In this document: positions 61,914 through 64,000 of the stretch, piece after piece
Numbering within the stretch: position 1 is the first letter of the stretch
Layout of the letters: the number at the start of each line of letters is the position of its first letter
Origin: Actinomycetota bacterium
GTDB taxonomy: Bacteria; Actinomycetota; Actinomycetes; Mycobacteriales; JACQDL01
DNA length: 64,000 bases
Reading direction: 5' to 3'
Assembly: GCA_016201065.1 (NCBI GenBank)
Contig: JACQDL010000041.1
Location: forward strand, 116,880-180,879
Notes under the pieces: model-generated
The model's input: the letters and a program-made list of their open reading frames with translations, nothing else
The model's database searches: none
Told to the model about the DNA's origin: nothing
Position numbers and translations under genes: made by a program

Positions 61914-62364
61914 AGTGCTCCCCTACGAAAAAGGATATTCGCGGATGAGTGAAGCCTTCCTCATGAAAGCCTCACCATGGCTCTACGAGCGGACAAGCTA
62001 TCCTCTCGGCCCATTGGGCGCAAGCATCGCAAATAGGCGGCTACGCACGGCTACGGAAAAGTGGTGAGTCACGCTTGGCTGTGACTGTGTGTAGTGAGTC
62101 CCTCCGCATAGCCGCGGTCGCGTGGGTTTCCGCTCGCATCGCGGAGACATCTCCTCAATGGAGTGACTCGCGATGGGGAACGTGGAGGAAGTTCGATCGT
62201 GATTTCAGGGTCGGGCCGCCACACCCGCCAGCGGATACGGACCGACGTAGGCTTACGCCCGTGGTCGCGGGACGCCGCCTTCGTGGCGCCCGGCACCTGC
62301 GGTCATGCCGACGACGACACGGCGGCTGTCGAGCAGACCCTCGCCATCGACGGGAGCGACCCCG
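61914..62364. other. 451-bp spacer upstream of the secreted-protein gene
   Basis: No convincing gene. It is AT-richer than average near 61920-62060. On the minus strand TATCCT (61932-61937) is a likely -10 box for the secreted protein. AGTCAC at 62067-62072 and GTGACT at 62081-62086 form a small inverted repeat that could be an operator. Confidence 0.45.
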
Positions 62365-63075
62365 GTGCGTGAACGACCGTACGTGCTGCTGAGCTGCGCG
62401 ACATCGATCGACGGGTACATCGACGACGCGACGGCGGACCGGCTGCTGCTGTCCAACGACGCCGACCTCGACCGGGTCGACGCGCTGCGGGCCGAGTACG
62501 ACGCGATCCTCGTCGGGGCGGCGACCATCCGGAAGGACAACCCTCGTCTGCTGGTCCGCTCCCAGGCGCGACGGGACGCCCGCGTCGCCCGGGACCTGTC
62601 GGCGACCCCGGCGAAGGTGACCGTCACCGCCAGCGGAAACCTCGACCACACCGCGCAGTTCTTCGCCACCGGCGACACCGAGAAGATCGTCTACACGGCG
62701 ACACCGGCTCTGGACAAGACCCGGGAACGCCTCGGCCCGGTGGCCACGGTGGTGGGCGTCGGCGACCCCGTCGACCTCGGCCTCGCCCTGGCCGACCTGG
62801 CCGCACGCGGCATCGGCAAGCTCATGGTCGAGGGCGGGAGTGCCATGCTCACCCAGTTTCTCACCGCGGGTCTGGCGGACGAGCTTCAGCTCGTGGTCGC
62901 CCCGTTCTTCGTGGGCGACTCCCGGGCACCCCGGTTCGTCCACGACGGCGACTTCCGGTGGAACCGCGGCCACCCCGCCCGCCTCGCCGAGGTGACCCGG
63001 ATCGAGGACGCCGTCCTGCTGCGCTACGCCCTGTCCCACCGCTCCGCCCCTACCGGCCGAACCGGCCTGGTGTGA
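62365..63075 (+). CDS. RibD C-terminal (reductase) family protein
   Basis: Stand-alone pyrimidine-reductase/dihydrofolate-reductase-like protein of 236 residues: YVLLSCATSIDGYIDD, DALRAEYDAILVGAATIRKDNPRLLVR, VTVTASGNLD, LMVEGGSAMLTQFLTAGLADELQLVVAPFFVG. This is the RibD_C fold that reduces ribosylamino-pyrimidines with NADPH; no deaminase domain is present. Members outside rib operons often have unknown substrates. GTG 62365 matches family N-termini better than ATG 62305. Confidence 0.9.
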   Translation: MRERPYVLLSCATSIDGYIDDATADRLLLSNDADLDRVDALRAEYDAILVGAATIRKDNPRLLVRSQARRDARVARDLSATPAKVTVTASGNLDHTAQFFATGDTEKIVYTATPALDKTRERLGPVATVVGVGDPVDLGLALADLAARGIGKLMVEGGSAMLTQFLTAGLADELQLVVAPFFVGDSRAPRFVHDGDFRWNRGHPARLAEVTRIEDAVLLRYALSHRSAPTGRTGLV

Positions 63076-63248
63076 CCAACGCCTGCGGTTCCCGCTCCCC
63101 TTGGTCGCCGCCGTCGTCCTACCGTGAGGACCGGCAGGTTGAGCCGGGTACGACGCGCCTTGGCGCGGCGCCTGGCCGAACACCACCCGGCCGGGGTACT
63201 CCGACCAAGAGGTTCGGTCATCGTTTCTTCCCGAGTGCCAGCTGCGTG

Positions 63249-63575
63249 TCAGCCGACCACGAGGCGTTCGCCACCGAAGTCGGCGACGATCTCCAGTCGC
63301 CCGCCGAGCGCACTGATGTAGGCGGCCAGGGTGCGTAGCTCACTGGTGTCGACCTTGGCGCGTTCGATGGCTGAGACGCGTTCCTGCCGCACGTGCATCC
63401 GTTCGGCGACCTCAGCCTGCGTCAACCCCAGGCGCTTGCGCATGTCGGCCAACCGGTTGGCCCGACTCACATTGATGAGAGCCCGCGCGCCGGCTTCGAC
63501 GTCGGCCCGGTCGCCCGCCTCGGGGAAGAACTCGGCGAGGAACCCCTCGCGGTCGTAGCCGTGGGTGCTACTCAT
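63249..63575 (-). CDS. higA: XRE antitoxin of a HigBA-type module
   Basis: A 108-residue protein. The C-terminal HTH has LADMRKRLGLTQAEVAERMHVRQERVSAIERAKVDTSELRTLAAYISALGGRLEIVADFG, the pattern of HigA antitoxins paired with Gp49-like HigB. The N-terminal 45 residues (YDREGFLAEFFPEAGDRADVEAGARAL) are the usual lead-in. AAGGAGGA precedes ATG 63575, which overlaps the stop of the upstream toxin frame as ATGA. Confidence 0.88.
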   Translation of the reverse strand: MSSTHGYDREGFLAEFFPEAGDRADVEAGARALINVSRANRLADMRKRLGLTQAEVAERMHVRQERVSAIERAKVDTSELRTLAAYISALGGRLEIVADFGGERLVVG

Positions 63576-63841
63576 GACTCCTCCTTCTCCTTCAGGTAGG
63601 TCGCATACCGGGCCTCGGCGAGGGGAATCACCTGCCGGTACCGGGCGGTCCACTGCCCAGCCTTGTCACCAGCGACCAGCAGGACCGCGTTGCGGGCGGG
63701 GTCGAAAACGAACAAGATCCTAATCTCGGTCGTCCCGGTCGACCCGGGGGGCCTGTTCACCCGAGCCCAAGCGACACCACCCGCATAGCCCCTGAGCAGC
63801 CACCAAACCCAGAACCAAATCGACAACGGGCAAAGCCTCAC
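63572..63841 (-). pseudogene. higB: HigB-like (RelE/Gp49) toxin, N-terminal half replaced
   Basis: The last 50 residues (TEIRILFVFDPARNAVLLVAGDKAGQWTARYRQVIPLAEARYATYLKEKEE) match the C-terminal half of Gp49-like HigB toxins. Full-length members have about 110-120 residues with an N-terminal VxEWL-type start that is not found in any frame upstream. The open frame reaches ATG 63841 through unrelated, lower-GC sequence, and GTG 63760 is the last plausible start. I regard the toxin as truncated, leaving HigA without an active partner. Confidence 0.65.
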
Positions 63842-63922
63842 GAACCACCCTCTGAGGACACCGAGGTGTGTCAGAGAAAATGAACCAGGTGGCGGTGGTA
63901 ATACCCAGCCACTGACGGGGGC

Positions 63923-64000
63923 TCATGGGTGATCCTGCCGGAGCTGTCGGCGGGTGGCAACACGTGCTTGGTGGGCGGCGGCCAGTCCGGTCTTGCGGGC
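63923..64000 (-). CDS. Possible 3' end of a gene entering from the right
   Basis: On the minus strand the frame from the window edge reads ARKTGLAAAHQARVATRR and then QLRQDHP before TGA at 63923. It is basic and coding-like, and its stop overlaps an ATG as ATGA. The 68-residue frame that would follow (63720-63926) crosses the truncated toxin and is not convincing. Too short to assign. Confidence 0.3.
   Translation of the reverse strand, partial: ARKTGLAAAHQARVATRRQLRQDHP

Noticed and set aside
1..64000. tRNA or rRNA genes
   Set aside because: No cloverleaf with a T-loop consensus and no ribosomal RNA sequence was recognised on either strand by eye; a covariance-model search would settle short or odd tRNAs.

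Overview
This window is GC-rich actinobacterial chromosome. GTG starts, ATGA/GTGA gene overlaps and paired Scr1-type HTH/DUF397 regulators fit a Micromonosporales- or Streptomyces-like organism. No rRNA, tRNA, CRISPR array, transposase or integrase was found. Much of the core follows the order I recall for Mycobacterium tuberculosis Rv3264c-Rv3309c: rmlD, LCP protein, TIGR03089 protein, fadE25, purE/purK, gtrA, PH protein, birA, accD5, accE, maf, accA3, lpdA, an Rv3304-like gene, an amidohydrolase, deoD, pmmB and upp. The organism name is inference; the gene order is read from the sequence.

Layout. 1-14.5 kb is a surface-polysaccharide locus: a polyprenol-phosphate-type GT2, a hexapeptide acyltransferase, a large membrane glycosyltransferase, and a tightly overlapping operon (ABC-2 permease, Wzt-type ATPase, methyltransferase, three glycosyltransferases). 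It closes with rmlD and an LytR-CpsA-Psr ligase; ugd at 19.8 kb supplies UDP-glucuronate. 14.5-21 kb holds a TIGR03089 protein, a CoA-transferase (scoAB), a DUF1028 protein, an orphan SLATT protein and an acyl-CoA dehydrogenase. 21-28 kb has purEK, gtrA, a molybdenum-cofactor operon (mobA-DUF6457-moeA), an FHA protein and fdhD. 28-34 kb has birA divergent from the biotin-dependent acyl-CoA carboxylase genes (accD, accE, maf, accA). 34-43 kb has lpdA, a small cyclotransferase-like protein, an M20 amidohydrolase, a YbdK-type ligase, an acyl-CoA mutase catalytic subunit, a Ser/Thr kinase and deoD.

43-52.5 kb is an accessory block. It holds an ECF sigma factor with a SnoaL partner, VapBC, Scr1/DUF397, ArfB, Nudix and XRE-TPR genes, together with many broken genes (ABM monooxygenase, HicA, TPR regulator, aminoglycoside phosphotransferase, a small unknown). 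It lies between deoD and pmmB, which are neighbours in M. tuberculosis. 52.5-60 kb is core-like again: acyl-CoA synthetase, pmmB, upp, deoC and two aldehyde dehydrogenase genes. 60-64 kb holds a repetitive secreted protein of unknown function, a RibD-like reductase and a HigA antitoxin beside a truncated HigB.

Two themes run through the window. Many genes start 6-7 bases after a TANNNT box, which suggests leaderless transcripts and fixes several start codons. Short perfect tandem duplications sit on gene ends: three carry or abut stop codons, and one multiplies the GTG start codon of rmlD next to a perfect CRP-type palindrome.
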